A stretch of 14,068 nucleotides of DNA from an uncultured Eubacteriales bacterium (GTDB lineage Bacteria > Bacillota > Clostridia > Christensenellales > Aristaeellaceae): positions 1-14,068 of the forward strand of contig CADBNX010000140.1 in assembly GCA_902796115.1 (NCBI GenBank), read 5' to 3'. Below, piece by piece: positions 6,541 to 12,258 of the stretch. The position numbers and the translations under genes were made by a program. The notes beneath the pieces are model-generated. The model saw only the letters and a list, made by a program, of their open reading frames with translations. It searched no databases and had not been told where the DNA came from. Position 1 is the first letter of the stretch. Each line of letters starts with the position of its first letter.

Positions 6541-6563
6541 AATCCATAAAGGAGGAAAACCCC

Positions 6564-6932
6564 ATGATTCAGCCGCAAACGCGACTCAAGGTTGCCGATA
6601 ATTCCGGCGCGAAGGAAATCATGTGCATCCGCGTTCTCGGCGGTAGCTTCCGTCGCACAGGGTCCATTGGCGATATCATCGTCGCTTCCGTAAAGACAGC
6701 GACACCGGGCGGCCAGGTAAAGAAGGGCGATGTGGTGAAAGCCGTGATCGTCCGCGTGCATCAGCCCAAGCGCCGTCCGGACGGCAGTTACATCCGCTTC
6801 GACGACAACGCAGCAGTGCTGATCGCCGACGACAAAATGCCCCGCGGCACCCGTATCTTTGGACCGGTCGCCCGTGAACTGCGTGAAAGAGACTTCATGA
6901 AGATCGTCTCTCTGGCGCCGGAAGTACTGTAA
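6564..6932 (+). CDS. rplN: 50S ribosomal protein L14 (uL14)
   Basis: 50S protein at the subunit interface that forms bridges with 16S rRNA and contacts L19. The 122 residues are the exact family length. MIQPQTRLKVADNSGAKEIM, VKKGDVVKAVIVR, DGSYIRFDDNAAVLI and MPRGTRIFGPVARELRE are all classical. AAAGGAGG, 10 nt before the ATG, is a strong ribosome-binding site. It is the first gene of the spc set, 74 nt after rpsQ. Confidence 0.99.
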   Translation: MIQPQTRLKVADNSGAKEIMCIRVLGGSFRRTGSIGDIIVASVKTATPGGQVKKGDVVKAVIVRVHQPKRRPDGSYIRFDDNAAVLIADDKMPRGTRIFGPVARELRERDFMKIVSLAPEVL

Positions 6933-6947
6933 GGAGGACAATGAAGT

Positions 6948-7262
6948 ATGGTTATCAAGTCTAAAGACACCGTCGTTGTCATCTCCGGCAAGGATAAGGG
7001 CAAGCAGGCGAAGGTGACCAGCGTGCGCCCCACCGACGGAAAAATCACCGTTGAAGGCGTCGCGATGGTGACCAAGCACGAAAAAGCCCGCGCGCAGGGA
7101 CAGCCTGGCGGCATCATCCACAAGGAAGCCTACATCGACGCTTCCAACGTGATGCTCGTCTGCCCCAAATGCGGAAAAGCGACCCGCACCGGCGTAAAGG
7201 TGCTTGAAGATGGCAAAAAAACCCGCGTCTGCAAGAAATGCGGCGCTGAAATCGATAAATAA
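6948..7262 (+). CDS. rplX: 50S ribosomal protein L24 (uL24), cysteine-ribbon form
   Basis: Assembly-initiator protein of the 50S subunit near the tunnel exit. It has 104 residues. A KOW motif (VVVISGKDKGKQAKV, 9-23) opens the protein, followed by VEGVAMVTKHEK and QGGI-like QPGGIIHKEAYIDASNVML. The C-terminal part contains CPKC (72-75) and CKKC (95-98), a four-cysteine ribbon that probably binds zinc. Other Firmicutes such as B. subtilis lack these cysteines, and both forms occur in bacteria. It lies 15 nt after rplN and 14 nt before rplE, each with GGAGGA-type ribosome-binding sites. Confidence 0.98.
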   Translation: MVIKSKDTVVVISGKDKGKQAKVTSVRPTDGKITVEGVAMVTKHEKARAQGQPGGIIHKEAYIDASNVMLVCPKCGKATRTGVKVLEDGKKTRVCKKCGAEIDK

Positions 7263-7276
7263 GGAGGACACACTTC

Positions 7277-7819
7277 ATGGCTACCCGTCTTCATGAAAAG
7301 TATCTGGCCGAAGCTGTGCCTGCCTTACAGCAGAAATTCGGCTACAAGAACATCATGCAGGTTCCGAAGCTTGAGAAGATCATCATCAACATCGGCCTGG
7401 GAGACTGCAAGGACAACGCGAAGGCCTTTGAGACCGCTGTGGACGAACTGACTCAGATCGCCGGCCAGAAACCGCTGGTGACCAAAGCAAAGAAATCCAT
7501 CGCGAACTTCAAGGTGCGTGAAGGCATGAACGTCGGCGCGAAGGTGACACTGCGCGGCGACCGGATGGAAGAATTCATGGACAAGCTCGTGTCCATCGCG
7601 CTGCCCCGCGTACGCGACTTCAGCGGTGTTTCCACCAAAGCCTTCGACGGCCGCGGCAATTATTCCCTGGGTGTCCGCGAGCAGCTGATTTTCCCCGAAA
7701 TCGAATACGACAAGGTGGAAAAAATCCGCGGCATGGAAATGATTTTTGTTACCACGGCCAAAACCGACGAAGAAGCGAAAGAACTTCTGCAGCTGCTCGG
7801 TATGCCGTTTGCGCGGTAA
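7277..7819 (+). CDS. rplE: 50S ribosomal protein L5 (uL5)
   Basis: Binds 5S rRNA and the P-site tRNA elbow in the central protuberance. The 180 residues are standard. Visible are MQVPKLEKIIINIGLGD, IAGQKPLVTKAKKSIANFKV, VTLRGDRMEEFMDKL, LPRVRDFSGVSTKAFDGRGN and YSLGVREQLIFPEIEYDKV. The C terminus TDEEAKELLQLLGMPF is typical. The ribosome-binding site AAGGAGGA overlaps the rplX stop region. No anomalies are seen. Confidence 0.99.
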   Translation: MATRLHEKYLAEAVPALQQKFGYKNIMQVPKLEKIIINIGLGDCKDNAKAFETAVDELTQIAGQKPLVTKAKKSIANFKVREGMNVGAKVTLRGDRMEEFMDKLVSIALPRVRDFSGVSTKAFDGRGNYSLGVREQLIFPEIEYDKVEKIRGMEMIFVTTAKTDEEAKELLQLLGMPFAR

Positions 7820-7833
7820 GGGAGGAGTAAAAG

Positions 7834-8019
7834 ATGGCAAAGACCAGTCAGAAAATCCGTCAGGCGCGTCCCGCCAGGTTCTCCACGCGCGCGTATACCC
7901 GCTGCAGCATTTGCGGACGTCCTCACAGCGTCCTTCGCCGCTACGGTGTATGCCGCATCTGCTTCAGAGAACTGGCTTACAAAGGACAGATTCCCGGTGT
8001 TCGCAAAGCGAGCTGGTAA
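7834..8019 (+). CDS. rpsN: 30S ribosomal protein S14, zinc-binding short form (uS14)
   Basis: 30S head protein. The 61-residue product is the short type (also called rpsZ), with cysteines in CSIC (24-27) and CRIC (40-43) that form a zinc ribbon. RCSICGRPHSVLRRYGVCRI and the ending GQIPGVRKASW are diagnostic. The long cysteine-free type, often made under zinc limitation in bacteria that carry both, is not in this window. It is placed between rplE and rpsH as in most Firmicutes. Confidence 0.98.
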   Translation: MAKTSQKIRQARPARFSTRAYTRCSICGRPHSVLRRYGVCRICFRELAYKGQIPGVRKASW

Positions 8020-8035
8020 GTAAGGAGGTAGTATC

Positions 8036-8434
8036 ATGCTTGTCAATGATCCCATTGCCGATATGCTCACCCGCATCCGCAATGCGCAGGTGGCCCGTCA
8101 CGAGAGCGTGACGATCCCCGCCTCCAACATGAAGAAATCCATCGCGAAGATTCTGTTGGAAGAGGGTTATATCAAATCCTACGAAAACACCACGGCAGAC
8201 GATCGTCCCGCGATCAAAATCACGCTGAAGTATCTGGATAAAAAACAGCCCGTCATTCAGGGACTTCGCAGGATCTCCCGTCCTGGCCTGCGCGTATACG
8301 CGGCCTGTGAGGATCTTCCGAAGGTACTCGGCGGCCTGGGAATCGCGATCGTATCCACCAATCAGGGTGTCATGACCGATCGCACCGCCCGCAAAGCCAA
8401 TATCGGCGGCGAAGTGCTCTGCTACATCTGGTAA
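8036..8434 (+). CDS. rpsH: 30S ribosomal protein S8 (uS8)
   Basis: Binds helix 21 of 16S rRNA early in assembly; in E. coli it represses the spc operon. The 132 residues are normal. The sequence begins MLVNDPIADMLTRIRNAQ. It contains ISRPGLRVYA and GLGIAIVSTNQGVMTDR, and ends ANIGGEVLCYIW, the family ending. The SxxxGVMT segment (STNQGVMT) is the RNA-contact region. AAGGAGG precedes the ATG. rplF follows after 27 nt. Confidence 0.98.
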   Translation: MLVNDPIADMLTRIRNAQVARHESVTIPASNMKKSIAKILLEEGYIKSYENTTADDRPAIKITLKYLDKKQPVIQGLRRISRPGLRVYAACEDLPKVLGGLGIAIVSTNQGVMTDRTARKANIGGEVLCYIW

Positions 8435-8461
8435 ACCGAACACGCATTGGAGGTAAGAATT

Positions 8462-9007
8462 ATGTCACGTATCGGAAAACGTCCGATTTCCGTTCCTGCC
8501 GGCGTGAAGGTTGAGATCAGCGACCAGAACCTGGTGACGGTCAAGGGTCCCAAGGGAACGCTTCAGCAGCAGGTAGATCCGCAGGTACACATCGAGCAGA
8601 AGGCAAACGAACTGATCCTCACGATCGAAGATGAAAAGCTTCTGGGCGCCAAGCACGGTCTGTACCGTGCCCTGGTCCACAACATGGTGGTCGGCGTAAC
8701 GGAAGGCTTCTCCAAGACGCTGGAAATGGTGGGCACCGGTTACAGAGCGGCAGCCGAAGAAAACGGCAAAAAGCTCAACATCGCGATCGGTTTCTCCCAT
8801 CCCGTCATCCTGGACGCGCCGGAGAACATCACCTTTGAAACCCCGGTGCAGACAAAAATCGTTATCCACGGAATCAACAAGCAGCAGGTCGGCAATCTCG
8901 CCGCGGATATCCGCGCGATCCGTAAGCCGGAACCCTATCTGGGCAAGGGCATCAAGTACGAGAACGAGCACATCCGCCGCAAGGAAGGCAAGGCCGGCAA
9001 GAAGTAA
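8462..9007 (+). CDS. rplF: 50S ribosomal protein L6 (uL6)
   Basis: 50S protein near the GTPase-associated region. The ATG at 8462 is chosen because it gives the standard start MSRIGKRPISVPAGV and is preceded by GGAGG (8449-8453) at 8 nt. A TTG at 8447 in the same frame overlaps that ribosome-binding site and is not credible. The 181 residues show two L6 repeats, with VKGPKGTLQQQV, LYRALVHNMVVGVTEGF, LEMVGTGYRAA and the highly conserved EPYLGKGIKYENEHIRRKEG near the end. Length and motifs are normal. Confidence 0.98.
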   Translation: MSRIGKRPISVPAGVKVEISDQNLVTVKGPKGTLQQQVDPQVHIEQKANELILTIEDEKLLGAKHGLYRALVHNMVVGVTEGFSKTLEMVGTGYRAAAEENGKKLNIAIGFSHPVILDAPENITFETPVQTKIVIHGINKQQVGNLAADIRAIRKPEPYLGKGIKYENEHIRRKEGKAGKK

Positions 9008-9025
9008 GAAAGGGAGTGAGCGCAG

Positions 9026-9394
9026 ATGTTTAAAAAGCGCGACCGTAATGAAGTGCGCGTGATCCGTCACGCCCGTGTGCGCAAAAAGATCAGCGGCACA
9101 CCCGAAATGCCGCGTCTGTGCGTATACCGTTCCAACAAATCCATTTATGCCCAGATCATCGACGATACCAAGGGCATCACCCTTTGCTCCGCTTCCACGC
9201 TGGATCCTTCCCTGAAGGATCAGCTGGCTGAAGTGGACAAATCCGGCGCGGCCAAGCTTGTCGGCAAGCTGGTGGCCGAGCGTGCGATCAACGCCGGTAT
9301 CAAGGACGTCGTTTTTGACCGCGGCGGCTATGTTTATACCGGCCGTGTGTCCGCTCTTGCAGCCGGAGCCCGTGAAGCGGGTCTCAACTTCTAA
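9026..9394 (+). CDS. rplR: 50S ribosomal protein L18 (uL18)
   Basis: Binds 5S rRNA and attaches it to the large subunit with L5. The 122 residues are typical. Markers are RHARVRKKISGTPEMPRLCV, VYRSNKSIYAQIIDD, AAKLVGKLVAERAINAGI and the ending VVFDRGGYVYTGRVSALA-AGAREAGLNF. The N-terminal basic segment that binds 5S rRNA is intact. The ribosome-binding site AAGGGAGTGA precedes the ATG. It lies 18 nt after rplF and 15 nt before rpsE. Confidence 0.98.
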   Translation: MFKKRDRNEVRVIRHARVRKKISGTPEMPRLCVYRSNKSIYAQIIDDTKGITLCSASTLDPSLKDQLAEVDKSGAAKLVGKLVAERAINAGIKDVVFDRGGYVYTGRVSALAAGAREAGLNF

Positions 9395-9409
9395 GGGAGG
9401 AATGAACGC

Positions 9410-9910
9410 ATGCAACGCAGAGAAGAACCGGTAAGCGAATTCAAAGAGCATCTGGTAGCGCTGAACCGTGTTACCAAGGTTGTCAAGGGCGGTAAGAATT
9501 TCCGTTTCGCGGCGCTTGTCGTCGTGGGCGATGAAAAAGGCCGCGTGGGCGCTGCGATCGGCAAGGCCAAGGAAGTGCCGGAAGCCATCCGCAAGGGCAG
9601 CGAAGCCGCCAAGAAGCATCTGATCAACGTTCCGATGGACGGGACCACCATCCCGCACGCGATTGACGGCCATTACGGCACGGCGAAAGTCGTTCTGCTT
9701 CCGGCCGAAGAAGGTGCAGGCGTTATCGCCGGCGGCGGCGCGCGTGCCGTGCTGGAGCTTGCGGGCGTCAAAGACGTGCGTACCAAGACCTTCGGAACCA
9801 GCAACCGCATCAACACCGTGAAAGCGACCATCGAAGGGCTCAAAGCCCTGCGCAACGCGGAAACCGTGGCGCAGATGCGCGGCAAGACGGTTGAAGAGAT
9901 TCTCGGATAA
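9410..9910 (+). CDS. rpsE: 30S ribosomal protein S5 (uS5)
   Basis: 30S protein involved in mRNA entry and decoding accuracy. The 166 residues are normal. The N-terminal dsRNA-binding-like domain has EHLVALNRVTKVVKGGKNFR, whose loop (about 21-33) is where spectinomycin-resistance mutations occur in other bacteria; it looks wild type apart from the common Lys/Arg exchange. Then come VGDEKGRVGAAIGKAKEVPE, VIAGGGARAVLELAGV and KTFGTSNRINTVKAT. The first eight residues, MQRREEPV, vary between species. It is followed by rpmD after 12 nt. Confidence 0.98.
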   Translation: MQRREEPVSEFKEHLVALNRVTKVVKGGKNFRFAALVVVGDEKGRVGAAIGKAKEVPEAIRKGSEAAKKHLINVPMDGTTIPHAIDGHYGTAKVVLLPAEEGAGVIAGGGARAVLELAGVKDVRTKTFGTSNRINTVKATIEGLKALRNAETVAQMRGKTVEEILG

Positions 9911-9922
9911 GGAGGCAGTGAA

Positions 9923-10105
9923 ATGAAACTGAAGATCACCCTGACCAAGTCTCCGATTTCCAGCCTCCAGAAACATATCGACACCGTGAAGGCGCTTGGC
10001 CTGCGGAAGGTCGGTCAGAGCGTGGTGCGGGAAGACAATCCCTGCGTGCGCGGACAGATTTTCACGGTAAAGCACATGGTGAAGGTTGAGGAAATCAACG
10101 AATAA
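9923..10105 (+). CDS. rpmD: 50S ribosomal protein L30 (uL30)
   Basis: Small 50S protein on the solvent side. The 60-residue product has the short bacterial form: MKLKITLTKSPISSLQKHID, TVKALGLRKVGQSVV and NPCVRGQIFTVKHMVKVEEI. Ribosome-binding site AAGGAGG lies just before the start. A 47-nt gap with a hairpin separates it from rplO. Confidence 0.97.
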   Translation: MKLKITLTKSPISSLQKHIDTVKALGLRKVGQSVVREDNPCVRGQIFTVKHMVKVEEINE

Positions 10106-10110
10106 GGAAC

Positions 10111-10127
10111 GGCGAAAAGGATTCGCC
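10111..10127 (+). promoter_or_regulatory. Intercistronic hairpin between rpmD and rplO
   Basis: GGCGAA (10111-10116) and TTCGCC (10122-10127) form a perfect 6-bp stem with a 5-nt loop. No T-run follows, so termination is unlikely. It starts five bases after the rpmD stop and ends about ten bases before the rplO ribosome-binding site, so it could tune mRNA stability or translation of the rplO-secY part. Role is inferred. Confidence 0.4.
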
Positions 10128-10152
10128 ATCACAGAATAGGAGAGTGGCTATT

Positions 10153-10593
10153 ATGAAACTGCACGAGCTGCAGCCGGCAGTGGGTTCCTCCACTGCCCCG
10201 AAGCGCCTTGGAAGAGGCGTAGGCTCCGGACTGGGCAAAACCTCCGGTAAAGGCCACAAGGGCGCGAAAGCCCGTTCCGGCGGCGGAAAGCGCCCCGGAT
10301 TCGAAGGCGGCCAGATGCCTTTGACCCGCCGTATCCCGAAGCGCGGATTCAACAATATCTACCGCAAGGAATACGCGGCTGTGAACGTATCGGCGCTGGA
10401 TATCTTTGAGGACGATACCATCGTCACGGCAGATCTTCTTGTTTCCAGCGGCCTGATCGGAAAGACCCTGGACGGAGTGAAAATTCTGGGCGGCGGTGAA
10501 CTGAAGCGCAAGCTGACGGTTTCCGTTGATAAGGTAACGGCTTCCGCGAAAGAAAAGATCGAGGCGAACGGTGGGAAAGTCGAGGTGAAGTAA
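10153..10593 (+). CDS. rplO: 50S ribosomal protein L15 (uL15)
   Basis: 50S protein that organises 23S rRNA late in assembly. The ATG at 10153 gives the standard MKLHELQPAVGS start and sits 10 nt after AGGAG (10138-10142); an in-frame GTG at 10144 is only 1 nt from that site and is rejected. The 146 residues show the long glycine/basic N-terminal arm (KRLGRGVGSGLGKTSGKGHK, RSGGGKRPGFEGGQMPL) and then a compact domain with LLVSSGLIGKTLDGVKILGG. The normal coupling to secY is kept, with only 2 nt between the genes. Confidence 0.98.
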   Translation: MKLHELQPAVGSSTAPKRLGRGVGSGLGKTSGKGHKGAKARSGGGKRPGFEGGQMPLTRRIPKRGFNNIYRKEYAAVNVSALDIFEDDTIVTADLLVSSGLIGKTLDGVKILGGGELKRKLTVSVDKVTASAKEKIEANGGKVEVK

Positions 10594-10595
10594 GC

Positions 10596-11867
10596 ATGCT
10601 TGAAACGTTGAGGAATGCATGGCGCGTCCCCGAACTGCGCAAAAAGCTGCTCTATACTTTCCTGATGCTCCTTCTGTTCCGTCTTCTTGGCGTGATTCCG
10701 GTTGCGGGCATTGACCTGGTAAAGCTCCAGGATTCCATCAAGACTTACGACGCGCTCGGACTGGTCAATATGATGACCGGTAACCAGTTCTCCCAGATGA
10801 CCATCATGGCGATGGGCATCACCCCGTACATCAACGCCAGCATTATTATGCAGCTCCTCTGCGTTGCGATTCCGGCCCTGGAACGCATGCAGAAGGAAGA
10901 AGGCGAAGAAGGCCGCAAGAAGATCAACAAGATCACCCGGTATTCCACGGTTGTCCTGGCGGCGCTGCAGGCCATCGGCATCATCGCCGGCCTGAACGTG
11001 CTCAAGGATGATTACAAGAATTTCTTCGGCTATCTGACCATCGGCGTAGTCATGGCGGGCGGCACCGCGCTGGCGATGTGGATCGGCGAGCGGATCACGA
11101 AGAACGGCATCGGAAACGGTATCAGCCTTCTGATTTTCGCCGGCATCATCTCGAACCTGTTCAACGGTATCGTGAACGCGGTCACCAATGTGTTCAACAA
11201 TGTGCCGGGCGCGATCGGAAGCCTGCTGATCATCCTGGTCACCACGCTGATCATCGTCGCGGTAGTCACCTTTGTGGATCGCGGCGAGCGCAGGATCCCG
11301 GTGCAGTACGCCAAGCGTGTGGTCGGACGCAAGATGTACGGCGGTCAGAGCACGCACATCCCGATGAAGGTGCTGGCAGTCGGCGTTCTTCCGCTGATTT
11401 TCGCCTACAGCTTCATGGCGTTCCCCGGAACCATCTTTGCGATGTTCGGCACCCACTCCGGTGCTTACACCTGGTGGAGCCAGAACATGAACCAGTATAC
11501 CTGGGGTTACATGGTGGTCTGCGCGCTGCTGATCATCGCGTTCAGCTACTTCTACACGGCGATCACCTTCAATCCGCAGGATATCGCGAAGAACGTGCAG
11601 CAGCAGGGCGGGCATATCCCGGGCATCCGGTCCGGTCAGCCCACGATCGACTTCCTGACGAAGACGAGCAACCGTCTGACCCTGTTCGCGGCAATCTTCC
11701 TGGCGATCCTGGCAACCGTGCCTTCCGTACTGACGGTGTGGCAGAGCGTGCAGATTCCGTTCGGCGCTTCTTCCATCCTGATCGCGGTGTCCGTGGCACT
11801 GGAAACCATGAGCCAGGTGGAAGCGCAGCTGACCATGCGCCACTACAAAGGATTCCTGAATTCATAA
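10596..11867 (+). CDS. secY: Preprotein translocase channel subunit SecY
   Basis: Central pore of the Sec translocon in the cytoplasmic membrane, working with SecE, SecG and SecA or the ribosome. The 423 residues contain ten hydrophobic segments (about 18-37, 72-92, 115-135, 145-165, 173-192, 207-227, 259-280, 302-323, 361-381, 390-405). The plug lies about 55-70. ITPYINASIIMQLL marks helix 2. GERITKNGIGNGISLLIF is the family signature. The cytoplasmic loops have RGERRIPVQYAKR (229-241) and IPGIRSGQPT (341-350), with the conserved arginines used by SecA and ribosomes. The GAGGTGA ribosome-binding site (10582-10588) lies inside rplO. adk and map, common next genes, are missing. Confidence 0.98.
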   Translation: MLETLRNAWRVPELRKKLLYTFLMLLLFRLLGVIPVAGIDLVKLQDSIKTYDALGLVNMMTGNQFSQMTIMAMGITPYINASIIMQLLCVAIPALERMQKEEGEEGRKKINKITRYSTVVLAALQAIGIIAGLNVLKDDYKNFFGYLTIGVVMAGGTALAMWIGERITKNGIGNGISLLIFAGIISNLFNGIVNAVTNVFNNVPGAIGSLLIILVTTLIIVAVVTFVDRGERRIPVQYAKRVVGRKMYGGQSTHIPMKVLAVGVLPLIFAYSFMAFPGTIFAMFGTHSGAYTWWSQNMNQYTWGYMVVCALLIIAFSYFYTAITFNPQDIAKNVQQQGGHIPGIRSGQPTIDFLTKTSNRLTLFAAIFLAILATVPSVLTVWQSVQIPFGASSILIAVSVALETMSQVEAQLTMRHYKGFLNS

Positions 11868-11879
11868 TTGGCAATTGGC
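11866..11879 (+). repeat. Two-copy tandem heptamer AATTGGC at the secY stop
   Basis: AATTGGC occurs twice head to tail, beginning within the secY TAA stop codon and ending five bases before the terminator-like stem. It is A/T-rich in a GC-rich setting. Short arrays of related AATTxGx units occur between genes in some Firmicutes (recalled, not checked). With only two copies, chance is possible. Confidence 0.35.
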
Positions 11880-11883
11880 ATTT

Positions 11884-11917
11884 CAGCGCGCCGGGAAGCA
11901 AAACTCCCGGCGCGCTG
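11884..11917 (+). terminator. Perfect 13-bp GC-rich stem after secY, likely operon terminator
   Basis: CAGCGCGCCGGGA (11884-11896) and TCCCGGCGCGCTG (11905-11917) pair without mismatch around an 8-nt loop. It starts 16 nt after the secY stop, an expected place for the end of the operon. Only two T residues follow closely, so a classical U-tract is missing. It may terminate inefficiently, need a factor, or protect the 3' end of the mRNA. Confidence 0.55.
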
Positions 11918-11950
11918 CGTTCATGAAGAAGAAATAAGGAGTATAAGGTT

Positions 11951-12217
11951 ATGAGCGAAGTCGATTACGGCGAATACCGTTATGATACGCAGCTGCTGAT
12001 CGAAGGACAGGGGCTGGACGAAGACGTGATCCGGGATTATTTTACGGAGAATTTCAAAGGCGACTGCCTGCTTGCGGTGGGGGACGACGAACTGATCAAA
12101 ATCCATTACCACACCAACGAGCCGTGGAAGGTACTGGAATACTGCGCCGGACTGGGAGAAATCTACGATATCGTGGTAGAGGACATGGCAAGACAATCCC
12201 GCGGCCTGCAGGGATGA
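11951..12217 (+). CDS. Stand-alone FakA/YloV middle-domain-like protein, 88 residues
   Basis: Resembles only the middle domain of the fatty-acid kinase subunit FakA (B. subtilis YloV, often called DAK2-fusion protein). GDCLLAVGDDELIKIHYHTN (37-56), then VLEYCAGLGEIYDIVVEDM (61-79), matches the FakA segment GDSLLVV-DDLVKVH-H followed by a glycine-rich stretch and an IENM-like end. The HxH pair (52, 54) corresponds to a zinc-binding pair reported for FakA. The cysteine of the FakA GYCTE-type motif appears replaced by Asp12 in YRYDTQL. The ATP-binding DAK2 domain and the C-terminal FakB-binding domain are absent, so it cannot be a kinase alone. The start has AAGGAG (11936-11941), 9 nt upstream. 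Domain call is by recalled similarity; function unknown. Confidence 0.7.
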   Translation: MSEVDYGEYRYDTQLLIEGQGLDEDVIRDYFTENFKGDCLLAVGDDELIKIHYHTNEPWKVLEYCAGLGEIYDIVVEDMARQSRGLQG

Positions 12218-12258
12218 ATCTCCTGACCGCGTGAACCGATTCTGAAAGGATGAGCAGT

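Noticed and set aside
8447..8461. TTG start for rplF giving MEVRI before MSRIGK
   Set aside because: It overlaps the ribosome-binding site itself; the ATG at 8462 gives the family N terminus.
8465..10132. 555-codon leftward open frame across rplF-rpmD
   Set aside because: Antisense to five certain ribosomal-protein genes. Caused by GC-rich codon use on the opposite strand.
10144..10152. GTG start for rplO giving MAI before MKLHEL
   Set aside because: Only 1 nt from the ribosome-binding site; the ATG at 10153 fits spacing and family start.
10359..11843. 494-codon leftward open frame across rplO-secY
   Set aside because: Antisense shadow; His/Arg/Asp-rich product without a fold signature.
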